From Clavelina lepadiformis (Eukaryota; Chordata; Ascidiacea; Aplousobranchia; Clavelinidae): DNA of 64,000 nt. The stretch's first letter is position 1. Every line of letters starts with the position of its first letter. The stretch is taken from NCBI RefSeq assembly GCF_947623445.1, contig NC_135245.1:16375501-16439500 (forward strand). Reading direction: 5' to 3'. The notes beneath the pieces were generated by a model that saw only the letters and a program-made list of their open reading frames with translations, was not told the origin of the DNA and made no database searches. The position numbers and the translations under genes are program-made. Positions 24,726 to 36,800 of this stretch are shown here, in pieces.

Positions 24726-25698
24726 CATATGTGTCAAACTCCCGGCCCCCTTTAAAATAAAACTTGGCCCGCAATGTTATTTATATTTTGAACTATTTTC
24801 GACCCGCGATATCATTGTACAGTATAACTTCCTTTTTTCAAGCAAGAAACAAGATTATCACAAATCGCACAATACTGTACCACAGCAGTTGCCCTACCAT
24901 GCGATAGAATAAATAGATTTATTCTAACGCTTGTAATTTGGGCAGCCCTTTTCTCTGTTGTTTCTTAATTCTTTAATGCTTTTGCAAGGAGTTATATGAA
25001 ACATAATAACGTAGCAGAAGAATAATTAAAAATAGCCCAGTCAAAACTGTTCTTATTCCGCAGCCTCAGTTTAATTTTGGCAAGTCTAATAGTACGGCAG
25101 CTTTCAATATGGCCAAAAGGAAAGTAGCTATTGAGAACAGGTATATTTCGGACCGCTACTGACCGCTTATTACTGCATTTCTGCGTATGAGCTTATAGTT
25201 ATAGCATACCGTAAGCCGCGTACATTCATTTTTGGCATATTTATTTTATCGGTCTACTTTGTGCTCATATTTGAGAGCGGCTTCTTTAAGCATCGTACAA
25301 TGCAGCACAAGCTTAACAAAATAGTTTTCAATTCATGTTGTTCTGGGCTCCTGCTGATTGCACGGCGCAACTTCTGTGAAATACACTGGTTTTCTCAAAG
25401 CCTTGTTTTCAATAATAAGCCTAGTTCGTGGTAGGTTAGCTTTTATTCTACTTCTTGGTAGGGCATATTATCGAGTGCGACGTATTTTTACATTTTTTCG
25501 TCGATATTTGTGCGACTTGTATTGGAAGAAATATTATAAACCGAACTTAAAACATCAAAAAGTCGGTTTTGTTTCGCTGCCTGTTCCAATTCATGTACTC
25601 GTGTAACGAAATGTTCAATCAAGTTTCATCCTTACGGCCCGCGTTGTTAAATAAGTTTTGAGTTTTGGTCCTTGGTGCGATTAGGTTTGACACCCCTG
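24726..25698. mobile_element. Longer copy of a hAT family, with a transposase N-terminal remnant
   Basis: The left end CATATGTGTCAAACTCCCGG and right end GGTTTGACACCCCTG form the terminal repeats (GTGTCAAACxCC). Both outer parts match the element at 44871-45343. This copy keeps about 500 bp extra in the middle, including a plus-strand peptide MAKRKVAIENR near 25108-25140. That resembles the KRKVxxENRxF start of Charlie-type hAT transposases. Stops follow soon after. A clear 8-bp duplication was not found. Confidence 0.7.
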
Positions 25699-27110
25699 GT
25701 CTACTGAGTTCTTAATTAACTGAGCTATTTCTTTCGTTGGACTTGCTGTTCACTAGCGGGTTGGCTTGTTTTAAGGAGACGTTTCTGGTCGGTATAAGCA
25801 CACGTATTTCAGTGAGCTTATGTTAGTCAATGATCTAGTGGGCTAAAGCAATCATTTAAGTATAGTAGTATGGTATATATAGCTTTGATTTCCGCCAAAT
25901 ATGATGATTGGCTCATTCTTTTTCGGTCATTCCCAACAATAAATAGCCTACGCATGCATATAGCCCTGTAGCCATTTTCTCGAAAAGATAGCCCATCTGG
26001 AGACTTGCGAAGCTAGTAAGTTTCAAAACTGTTACGTTGTACCGTAACGGTTCAGGTTGATCGAGTGTTTGCTGGGCGTTGAGTAAATGCTTGCTTGGTC
26101 AAACCGTGGAAAAGCACCTAAATCACTCAGAAGGGGAAAGTATACAGTTATAGTAAGTTATTGTTAAAATCAATCGTCGTTTTTTTACGTTCAACCCAGG
26201 ATATAACCATTTTTACAATCCTTAAAAACTTATGAGAACGTGTTAAGAACTAGTTTGGTGTGAAGGATTTCCATCCGTTCAGATGAAACACACGTTTCAA
26301 GAATTAGTTTTCAAACTTATATATAAAAACAACGGTTGGCAGAACACGGTCTCTATGGTAGAGAATCTTACTGCGTACACTGCAGGCTCTGTCGTCGATG
26401 CTCTTCGGTTTGTCAAACGCTTGACTCTTTATTTTAATCGATCAAGTGCTGTACAGAAATATATGGATAAACCACAGTTAAAGAGAATCAGCTTCAGCGT
26501 ACATCTACAAAGAGCAAAAATAAGGGTATGTAGGCTACAATAGATAGGATATGTTAGAATATAACTGGAAAAACGTGGGCTGAAAAGCAAAATTTATAAT
26601 TAATTAAGCAATTTTAAAATAAATAACAATACGTAAGTTGTTACAGGAATATTTTATGCCTGTCGATATATATTCATACCTGTAGTGATTAAGTTGAAAG
26701 TGAAATGCTGCAAAATGTAAATCACGCAATGAACCAGACCTGTAGGCCTGTACGTCGTGGTTAACGGTTATGGTACCATTGCAATCGTACCGTATTTTCT
26801 TCAGGTGCAAACTTTAATCTAACCACAACGAAAAAAGCAGATATATAACACTAAGAATCATTCTCTCTGTTATAGGAAAGGTTATTCGTTTATTTTCAAA
26901 CTAATAAATTGACTGGAGACAAGCGACTTATACTACTCTCAAAATGTTCGATCTCCCGATTCAATTTTTTTTGCAGGAAATCTTCATTCCCATCAACAAA
27001 CGGTTGTTTCTAAGGTATGACTTTCAATCGACGTGTAGGCTTTATTTCTTTTTCGCTAAGCAAGCCGGCTAGTTACAGCATGGTACATAAACTTGTTTTT
27101 ATTTCAACAG
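25699..27110. other. Interval without a supported gene
   Basis: An 86-codon frame at 26283-26543 (+) is the longest. It has no recognised motif, so I do not call it. Otherwise I see nothing. Confidence 0.35.
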
Positions 27111-27114
27111 AAGA

Positions 27115-27200
27115 TGTGTAATGGTATAGTGGTAAAAGCCGTATCCGTTCCTGATAACGAGCTGCATAGACGTTTTTGTAACAGGGTTGAATCGTCCTAG
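27115..27200 (+). repeat. tRNA-like (SINE head) sequence
   Basis: TGGTATAGTGGTAAAAGC resembles an internal A box and AGGGTTGAATCGTCC, some 60 bp later, a B box with one base changed from GGTTCGANTCC. The intervening sequence does not fold into a good cloverleaf, so this is a tRNA-derived repeat or decayed tRNA rather than a tRNA gene. Confidence 0.35.
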
Positions 27201-27260
27201 GTTGAATGGTCCTGGGTTGAATGGTCCTGGGTTGAATCGTCCGTGGGTTGAATCGACCTA
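27184..27260. repeat. Minisatellite, five 15-16 bp units
   Basis: Five tandem units of consensus GGTTGAATSGTCCTG, each 15-16 bp, differing mainly at one C/G position and the unit end. The first unit overlaps the B-box-like part of the preceding tRNA-like sequence. Confidence 0.85.
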
Positions 27261-28397
27261 GAACCATCTGCAAAGTTTTTGGTTAGTTACATAACACTTC
27301 AGTTTGGATTGGTCGCTTATGCACAACTTCCTTTTAGAACTTATTTCTTGTAGCCTAATAACCATTTATTTAATTGAATGCAGTGCAATGCAATTACACT
27401 GCGCGCTACAAATAAAAGTTTAAAAACTGAAATACCAACGAAGTTAATTTTTCCAGAACAAACTTACCGTTTAAAAAAATGTAAGTTAAACAAATGGTAA
27501 ATACGGTATTTTTTCAAAAAAACCGGCTAATGAGCAGCTATATTAAGTTGATCACCATCGATGAGTATAAAGGTATCGTATAAGATTAAGCCTGCCATAC
27601 GTAGAGCTTGGTATTTTTGTCTGTTTTCTGCAGTTCCGCCAACAAACAACAATGGATTGAGCGACCGCATATCATAGCTACTTTGTATCAGTTTCCATGC
27701 TATAGTTTTTTTAAGGAAAATCGAAAACTGGAAACGGAAACACGAAATTGATCGCGAAATACACGCTCTGCAGGAACTAAGGATTCGAAAACGCAAGATG
27801 TCTCGCTCCGTATGGCGATCGTTGAATTAATTATCGATGAGACGATGAGTTTATTGAAACCGCTCAAAATATCGCTTCCTCGATTACTTGATATAGACAT
27901 AATCTCCCAGAACCTGCTTACAAAACAAGAGCGTAAAATTTTTTTATTTATTTATTCTAAATACTTTGCCGTCGACATGGGAACAATTCGCACTCTATTG
28001 GTGGAGTATTCCTGTCACTCCTATATTTGTTATTATAATGGTTGACTGCGACCCACCGAAATGAACTGACGATCAATACTTTTGTGACGATGCGTAGATT
28101 CACAACCACTGGTGTTGATGTTTTCCTTTCCTGACATATAGTATTCTCTGAAAGTCGTCTGCTACTTTTGAGGCTCGCAAATGTGAAATCAGTAATACGA
28201 GAGTAGGGCTTACAGCGTTTCAGTATGTTCAAGTGTTTGCTTCACTCCGTTTTGCTGCGATGTGCTGTGCAGCATATGGGATAAATAAATAATTAATTTA
28301 TTGTGTAACTTGTATCGACTGGTTCAGCACGAGTTAGACTTACCGAGGGAAAGCTTTAAGCAAATTTAATTTTTTTCTGATAAAATATAATTAGGAG
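27261..28397. other. Upstream region of the fucosyltransferase gene
   Basis: No exon that I can support. Overlapping short frames on both strands at 27527-28232 have no recognisable domain. The promoter and any 5' UTR of the fucosyltransferase gene should lie here. Confidence 0.35.
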
Positions 28398-30973
28398 ATG
28401 AAGGTTGTTAAGATTTTTTTAATATATCTCAGTGTGGCGTTTACTGCTGCCGTACTAATTGTGTTATACGAGCTACAGTGCTTCACGGTGGGCACAAAGC
28501 AGCACAGAACGTCCGTTGAGTGTCTTCACAGAAATTGGCACAAAACATCGACTGATAAAGCGTCAAAAACAATCAGGAATCCACTCATCCTGTATTGGGA
28601 TTATCCGTGGCATGTTCGTCGAGCTGGAGATCCAGAGGGAACGAAGATTGGGGTTTGCGAAACAACTTATAACCGCAATATGTTGGAAAAAGCTGACGCG
28701 GTGGTATTTCACTACACAGTAGTCAGCGGTCGGGATATACCCTGGCGACACTATCGGTGGGTTATACAGTATATCTTATTATTTAACTAACCGAACTAAT
28801 GTAACTAACCCAAGCTGTTTACAATTAACAACTGTAGCTGGCAAATTCTGTTTGTTTGCAGACATCCAAAGCAAATCTTTGTATGGTGGAGTGGAGAAGC
28901 ACCTCCGGTGTTGCAAAATGAAAACTACCAACTAGACGTTTTTGATGGCTTTTTCAACTGGACCTGGACCTACCGCAGAGACGCTGATGTATTGCGGAAC
29001 TATGGTTACCGTGGCGACGTACTTAAATCCGTAGAAAAAGGAAAAGATGCCATTGATAAAATCATCGCAAAGAAAAAGAGATTGGCAGTGAGTTATTTTT
29101 TTACTATATAATTCTTTGTACTGGGATACGGTTAAAACTAGAAAATTGCGGTAAATTTATAATCTTTTAATTTACATGCATTTGACCTGATTTGAACTTA
29201 AAAATTGCAACAAATGTAATTGCTTATGGTTATAGTATTACCGTATTTTAACACGCTTCTCTTTTCGTGACAATTATTTGTGGAGGAAGTCTTGAAGTGG
29301 TATCGCCATATGTGAGAACAAATTAATTCAGTATAGTAACGTTTGGAGTTAATACATAAGAAAAATTGACAGTATGGTTGATAAAGGCAATTAGGAAGTC
29401 TCAACGTAAAGCAATTTCACATCATAATGCGGCACGACAATTTCCCGTAGCATACGCGGAAAGCTCGCTTCAGTCTTTAACTTTTCAATTATGCTTTACC
29501 GCCTATCAGCTACACTGTTACCCCATGTACACTTTTACTACCTCCGTACATACAGTTCCAACTTCCAGGTTGGTTTGTTTTTAACCGTGATGAACCGTTT
29601 GCACCTGATGAGCTTAAAGATAAGTTCTCGTTGGTAACAATTTAAGGTTTATTTTACAAACAAATTTGACGATTCCTTACAAATTCGTACAAACAAGCCT
29701 GATATGTCATCTATGTATATCACGAGAAATGTAATGGAATGTCAAGCGGGTTCAAATATTCGAAAGATTTTGGTTTGATATCAATTTTGTAAACTACATT
29801 TTCGAAAGAAATATTACTGAATTCCTCTAATAGCGAAAACAAAACAATAATTTTTTTATTATTGTTAACAAAAACTGCTTCATCTGTAATTTTGAAATGT
29901 TTATCAAGCAGAAGAAAACTCTAAGATATATACCTGTATATAAAGCTTTGGAAATTATCGCAATTCTTGTAATAGAAATTTATTATGGGAGAAACTGTCA
30001 TGGTACATCAAGCCTAAGCTTTTGTCATTCGTTCTTAAAACATTCTAGGAGTGTGCTACTTGCTATCAGCAGTTCATTCTCCTAGGATAAAAATTGGATA
30101 ATGTTGTGATTAAACTTGGTGTTGCTATGACTATGTCGTCCCAGCATTTGAATGTCCAGTACTAATATTAAGTTGAGTAAGGGATTATCTACTGCCGGCT
30201 AGCTAGGACTTATCGTGACGCGCCTAGATCCTCCTTAGAATGCATGTACACCGTCGTCTCCGAGATCGAGTAAAAATCAAACTTTAGAAAGCCCAAACTG
30301 TGATGCAGAAAATATTAGTCCTTAAGTTAAACTTGTGTCCTATTGTTTAAAAACTTGTTTAATCGTATTTGTTTCGCAGATTTGGGTTGTAAGCCAATGC
30401 GACTACACGGAAGGTGCTAAGAAACGAATCAGATTTGCCAAGAGGTTGGCCAGGGCTGGTGTAAAGTTTACCGCGTTTGGAAAATGTTTTGTTCAAGCTC
30501 TACCTCGGTCAAACGAAATGAGAGCCATTGTACAACAACACAAGTTCTATCTCGCGTTTGAAAACGCCATTCACTGCACTGATTACATCACAGAGAAGTT
30601 CTGGAACAATGGTTTGTTCAGTGACACTGTACCCGTAGTGTGGGGTCCGAAGAAAGAAGATCTTCTCGAGGTGGCGCCGCTGGACTCTTTTATCTTTGCG
30701 GAGGATTTTGAAACTCCAGAAAAGCTGGCAGAGTATCTTTTGTTCGTGGATAAAAACGACGAAGAGTACCGGAAGTATTTTCGCTGGAGAGAAGATCCAA
30801 ACATCACAGACGCAATGATGATTGAGATGACAAGAGAAAGATACCCGGACCTCAATGTACAAACTCCTCCTAAGACAATTTGCGATAAACTTTTATATAA
30901 CCGGACCTCTAAAACCATACGTTCATTGCTAAATGAGTTTTGGGATAGAAATCCACCCGACTGTATCGTATAG
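28398..30973 (+). CDS. Alpha-1,3-fucosyltransferase, GT10 family (3 exons)
   Basis: Golgi type II glycosyltransferase that moves fucose from GDP-fucose to N-acetylglucosamine-containing glycans. Exons 28398-28756, 28862-29087 and 30380-30973 join in phase to about 392 aa, normal for GT10. A short cytosolic start (MKVVK) precedes a membrane anchor at about residues 5-25. The acceptor-side N domain includes ADAVVFHY and KQIFVWWSGEAPP, then DGFFNWTWTYRRDADV. The donor-side C domain holds the GT10 signature FYLAFENAIHCTDYITEKFW, followed by TVPVVWGPKK and the AEDFETPEKLAEYL segment. The last exon alone carries the whole GDP-fucose domain. Vertebrate Lewis-type enzymes usually have an HHRD/E motif where this protein has HYTVVSGRD, so acceptor choice cannot be predicted. 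It is complete and shows no damage. Confidence 0.93.
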
Positions 30974-33860
30974 GCTTGTAAGTATATGTGATTATCACTA
31001 AGACCGGTCTAGTGGTCCGGTCCACGTTCCAAGGCTTAACAACGTAAAAGGAGTTGTTTAAGCACGATTGCTTTCAAAGTATCCCAACGTGTACACAAAA
31101 CTTTGTTACCACAAGATATCGGTTTGTTTGCTTGCCAATTGCAATAATTGATCCTGTATATTTAACTTCGTTTTAATGCTTACGTTGAATTAAAGTTTAA
31201 TTAAACTGTGATTAGATTATTGTTTGTTAAAATCGTTGATTTCGTTCGTTTAAATCTTCGCTATGGGAAACAGGTATGCAATTCGTAAATGTCGTTTTAT
31301 AGTAATTACATCTTTAAGTAACCCGTTGTTTTATTCAGGTTTTATTACAGGACCAATTAACGTGGTAATGTTTTACATAGAAAACGTACACAAGATGACG
31401 CGATAGAGCAAGGTATTAAGAGAACATAATCTGTAAACTTTATAGCAAGGGAAAGTCAAAGGCCGACTAAGAGCGGCATTTCGGTTTTATATTCAATAAT
31501 AACTAACTGAAATATAGATCTAGATTTCATTTCTAAATATTTTATGTAGCATAAAATAAAGTCAGTATTGTCACTAATTTATGGTGTCTATTGCTGAAGA
31601 CGCGAACTGCCAATGCACGATTTACTATAAAAGTGTTCCGTTTCTTAAGACAGAAGAACTTGTAGGATATTTGAAGCATAAGCATACCTGTTGGTATAAT
31701 CTAGATTTCATGTGAATAACACAATCACATTACAAATCGTTCATTTATTTAGTAAGAAAAACATCTTTGAAGTACAGCCTACTCTGCCTTTTCTCCTTCT
31801 AAATGTCCACTGCTTGCGAGCACGTGCTACTTTTCAATAAACTCGCTGACTGAGCCCGAGTTTCTACAGTGAATTAGGACGCCAGACAGAAATTTGCCCA
31901 CTTTTAGTGTGACCTCACGATACTCAATTATACCTCAGAAAATGCTGATCATCGTTTCTTGATTATCGTTGTTCCATTTTATCACGTTGTAATGATTCTG
32001 CAGACTGGAATCACACCTTCCGTAGATCTAATGTGAAATTTTAAGCTATGTGCGTCAATTGACGCGCTTGGTCGTTGTAGGTAGACATATGCTTAAATTT
32101 GTCGTTTTAATCCTAAAACCTCGAAAAGTCAGACAAACAGAGCGTTGTAAGAAACAAATTATTGTCAAGAAGTTTCAGCAAAAAAAGATGATGCCCGGTG
32201 GAATTATAAGAAATTAAATACTTGAAATGCGTCAATTGACACGCTTGGTCGTTCTTGTGTTAAATGCTTTTCGCTTCGTTAATTAATTATTTTTGGCAAT
32301 AGGCGTAAAAACTAACATTTGATCAAATAAGTGTTGCGGAAATATTATATGAGCGAGTTATTCAACAATTGAAATGCTGTTTGCACACATCAGCAGAAAG
32401 CATTGAAAACGTTTATACAAAATAGCGGCAGTTGCTGCATAATAATCAGATCGATCTTTGTTTTATAAAAAAAAGTTTTGTGAGAAAGAAAAGGAAGAAA
32501 TTGTGAGTTTGAGTTTCTGCAAAAATCAAGCAAGCAAAATCTTGGACATAATATTTTAATTTATATCAAGAAACTTAAGTGAGTAACGTGATAATTACGT
32601 CGCATTTAGCGTAGAGAGCAACGCTTATTTTCCGCATTGTAGTTAGCTATGGTTATACGTTAATGAGTTACGAGTCCGCAGGGCGAAGCAAATCACCAGC
32701 ACCTCTCTCTGCCGGTTTGTGCTTAACCCACCCTCAAGGTAAAAATTGTGACGATATTTCCACATTTCCAACAAAAATAAAAACGTCACCTGTGCCTAAG
32801 ATTACAATTGAATAGTTGGAAGATTTTCGCCTTTAATATAGACTTGATCGGCAGCATTATAGTTATATTGCTATGATTTATGAGCGAGAGTGTTTGCAAG
32901 GAACCGACCAAAACTTTAGTGTTACAGGCGACATAACGCCGGTGTAAATATAATTACATACTTGGGCTGAAGCGGATAGTTATAAGAAGTATTATTTAAC
33001 CATCAGCTGCTGGGTTATTACAAGAACCGGTGCTTCCGGAAAGTCCAGCAGATTTTAAAATCAAATTTGTTAACTATCATCAGTTTATTATTTCGTGCAC
33101 AAAACATGCGACAGATAGAGAGCATTGTCTTAATTAGAGAGATAGTTAGCTTTGAAAGCCTCCGCACACCTTATAACGTTATTGGTGCGCTGATACCGGC
33201 AAGCTGTCAATCAAATGTTTCGGACCTAAACGCGCGACGTTGTCAGACTGCCTTGGTACATAAGTGACATCATAATTAAAGCAATAATAAGATAATTTTG
33301 TGACGAAATGAACAGCATTGACTGCGGTTATATTACGTCTGTCTTGGCTTGCTTTTAAATGACGTATAACATTCTGGCAGAGTTACAAGTGAGGTTATGC
33401 GCTTAAATTAGCGTCGTTTTTCGTTTTATTGCACAATTTTTTTCGTTACCAAATAAAGTTGCAGTGTTTAATTATCTCTCGGACAAACCAGTATTTTCTC
33501 TCGGATCCATAATATCCAAAGGTTTACTATAGCAACAAAATGGAGCAGAATAATGATTACAATTTGCTTATTAGATGTATTGCTTCGATGCGTTGGAAAA
33601 GAATCTTCGGCGAAACTTCGGCGAAAGGAAGTAGGCCGAATATACGCTTACGTGCGTTTGTGGACACGTCATCTAGCAAACTTTTTCCCGGTCAGGTCGA
33701 AAATAGATACGAGTCAGCAAAGGATAGTGTGAGCATGTCGTAGGCACGCCAGGCTTGAAAAAACATTCCTCTGACGATTTTATTTTCATTTCTCCAAAGC
33801 AGTAGCCTTGTGCGGAGTTAGCGACCTAGTGGTTAATATTTGTAAAACTTCAAAATAACT
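30974..33860. other. Intergenic region between fucosyltransferase and SLCO genes
   Basis: I see no gene. AATAAA occurs at 31555-31560, rather far (about 580 bp) from the fucosyltransferase stop. A 26-bp near-identical direct repeat containing the palindrome GCGTCAATTGACGC lies at about 32048-32073 and 32228-32253. A 66-codon frame at 33067-33267 lacks any support. Confidence 0.4.
32048..32253. repeat. Pair of 26-bp direct repeats with a palindromic core
   Basis: TGCGTCAATTGACGCGCTTG followed by GTCGTT occurs near 32048 and again, with one internal change (GACA for GACG), near 32228, about 180 bp apart. The first copy contains the perfect 14-bp palindrome GCGTCAATTGACGC. Confidence 0.7.
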
Positions 33861-36800
33861 ATGGAATGCTCAAAAGACAATAATGCTGACCTCGAAGAGT
33901 TGAATTTAGATGAACACTGTGGTTGTCAGAGTTATACTTGCTGTGTAAAACGGAGGTAAGAAGTAAGACTGTAATTGTTTTAATTACGCAAAGTTACGTT
34001 TGTTGGTAAATTATCTTTATCTGATGCGGACGAAAGTGTAAGTAGATTTACCTTTTACTATAAGTTAGTGCGGAAACGTAGAAACCCTGACATATAGGTG
34101 TTTATACATTAAACTTTCATTTGCACATTGATACGAAAAACCGTTTGGTTTTTGGTGTTTTAATATCAACTTACCCAAACTTCTTGCACGCAAACAGTTT
34201 GCGTTTACGTCTGAGATGAAATATTTTTCTGGCCGATTTCGATATAAATATCAGATAAAAGGTAGGTTTGTACGCCAAACACTAACAAAACTTGTAATAA
34301 AACACATGCGTAGAAAATGAGGTAGATATAAGTTCTATTCGGAACTGTATTATGACCTAACTATGATTTGACATAGTTATTTTACATAAATTCCGTGCTA
34401 TAAGTCGGCCCTGTTGAAACGATTTCACCTCAGGAGAATCAGAATTTAGGTAAAGCACGTTTAACGAACGTGTTCATGCATTTCCGTGTGACGTAAAGCG
34501 TAAAAACACCTGCAAAATTATGTCCTTTTTATTAAACGGAAACATGACAAGACTTAGCAAATAAAATGCCTATGATGCTATCATTTCACTTAAAGTTATA
34601 GTTAGTTAGTTATAGTTAGTTCTTATGTCGTTTGTTTTAGGCGCCAACAGTTAATAATTCGTTGCTGTTACCTCATGTTGCTATGTATGCAGCCGTTTGA
34701 TTTTAGAGACATTTTTAAATCAAATCTTCAAAGTGCAGTCAGTTGTTTCTTAATTTTCAGCAAAGCTGTTGTAATTTGCAACAAAGTTCGTAATAGCTTG
34801 ACGCATTGTAGAAAAGATGGAGTGCAAACGTAACAAACAAAAATTTTTTTAACCCTTCTCCCACCGATGATGTCAGGCGATGGGTTTCTCAAAGATTTCA
34901 ATGCAGCTGTTCATGAAGACTTTGTGATAGAAAAAATTGTATAGGGCATAAAGGCGAATACTTAAACTTTCACAAGAGTTCAACTGATTCGAATGCGCTA
35001 TAAATATAGAAATCCGTTTTTGCTACTCGCCGTGAATACCTACATTAAAAATATATGCGTAAGTAGTTATAGAATTGCTTTACAATTTTACAGCAGGAAC
35101 CCGCAAAAATAGTTTTTGTATCACCAGGTTGTTAGCACGCGATTCGTTGTAAGACGTTGGCATTTGTTGCACATGGTTTAAATTAAATTTGTTTTAGTGA
35201 AACAATAACCTAACAAAATTATGGTTAGTATTTTCTTTTTGCTATATTAATCTTCCTGTCTCATGTTCCGTACTTCTTTGAATTCTCTTGCAAGGCATCA
35301 TGCACATCTCGCACGATCCTTGCTTCACAGGTCCAGGACATGATATGCTCCCTGGGCATAACGAGGCATACATATCTTTATAGGTACTCTTTAATTTTGA
35401 AAACCTTACACGGACGCATATTCCTATAATTAGAAATTGCAACCTTTGTGGTTGAGTCTTTTCCAGCGAGAAAGTGACAAGCGGAAACCACGTCATAACT
35501 ATCGCAATTTGATTTGTTACGTATGACTTTTTTATAAAAGACTTACTGAAAGATGACACAAATTTAACCAAAACGATACAATCAAGTCCCCGTGACGTGC
35601 ATGCGGAGACGGCCACAATGACGTCAAGTTAAAAAACGTTGGTTATTTAAGGAACGCAGAAACTTCCAGTTATGCATAAAAATGCACGTTTTCAAAACTT
35701 TCATTTTACGATAATGTACATGTAAGTTTCGCATGGCGCGTATGTAAAGCAAAATCCCGATGTGGCATTTACAACAGACGAAATAGGAAAAACGCTCCTA
35801 TATGATACGGTCCAAATACAATGATGAATCAGTGATTGACGATAAGAATAAAACGCCTTCTTTTCATTGAAATTGACCATTAGTAATAGCACACTTGGGT
35901 TATAAATAAAATTAAGTTTCTCGTCATTTCTCGTATTACTTTTCTTTGATGATTGGCAGAAAAGTCTTACGTCATAGGCAAGGTGCAACGCTTATTCCTT
36001 TTATGACAAACTTTTCATCACGTGAAGTGTTGTCATGTCACGACCCTAAATCGTTAACAAACCATTACCTGGAAAATCACGTGACAAAATCTTGACGCTC
36101 CCCTTTTATGGTCCATCCATTCACAGATGCGAGATTATTGAAGAAGAAATTGATCAAAGATAATGAAAATGTTTAAGAATGCGTGCTGTAACAAAAGCCT
36201 TAATTGTAATATTTTTATTGTTTTTCTCCACAGGAGGTATCCCGTAAAGTACCTTCAGCAATTTGCGACACCGAAATGGGCTTTGGCTTTATTGTGTTGC
36301 CTCGGCTTTCTGCAGGGTTTCGTCATATCCGGTTTGGTTAATGTTGTCATAACAACAATCGAGAAAAGGTATCGTTACCTAAGAAAATAAACAGTACAAC
36401 AAACTGGCCCACACTTTATATCGCACTAAAGCTTTATTAGAATCTAGTATTAGAATCAGTATCGTATTAATATAAAGACATTTTTAAGACCAGCGGCAAT
36501 TTTTGTAGATTCGGACTGAGCAGCGCTGAATCTGGCCTCGTAGTTAGCTCCTACAACATTGCATCTTGCCTTGCTATTCCTATCGTAACATACATTGGGG
36601 GAAAGGGACATAAACCCCTGTGGATTGGATGGGGTATGATCTTGATGGGGATTGGCTGCGTTGTTTTTACTTTACCCCACTTTACAAGTGCTCCCTATCA
36701 TGTGAACGAGACTACAAACCCAAGCATAAACATGCTTTGTGTTGCCAATGAAACTTTGCTTTCGACTGTGGAAGATTTAAATTTTTACAAGTAAGTGCAA

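Noticed and set aside
26283-26543. 86-codon open frame on the plus strand
   Set aside because: No domain, no neighbouring in-phase exon and no other support; length is within chance for AT-rich DNA.
27527-28232. Cluster of overlapping frames on both strands before the fucosyltransferase gene
   Set aside because: Frames contradict each other, share no consistent splice sites and match nothing I know. A decayed transposon is possible but unsupported.
30509-30918. Two minus-strand frames of over 110 codons
   Set aside because: Antisense shadows of the fucosyltransferase catalytic exon.
35242-35616. 124-codon minus-strand frame inside SLCO intron 1
   Set aside because: Cys-containing but without recognisable pattern; opposite to and inside a real gene's intron.
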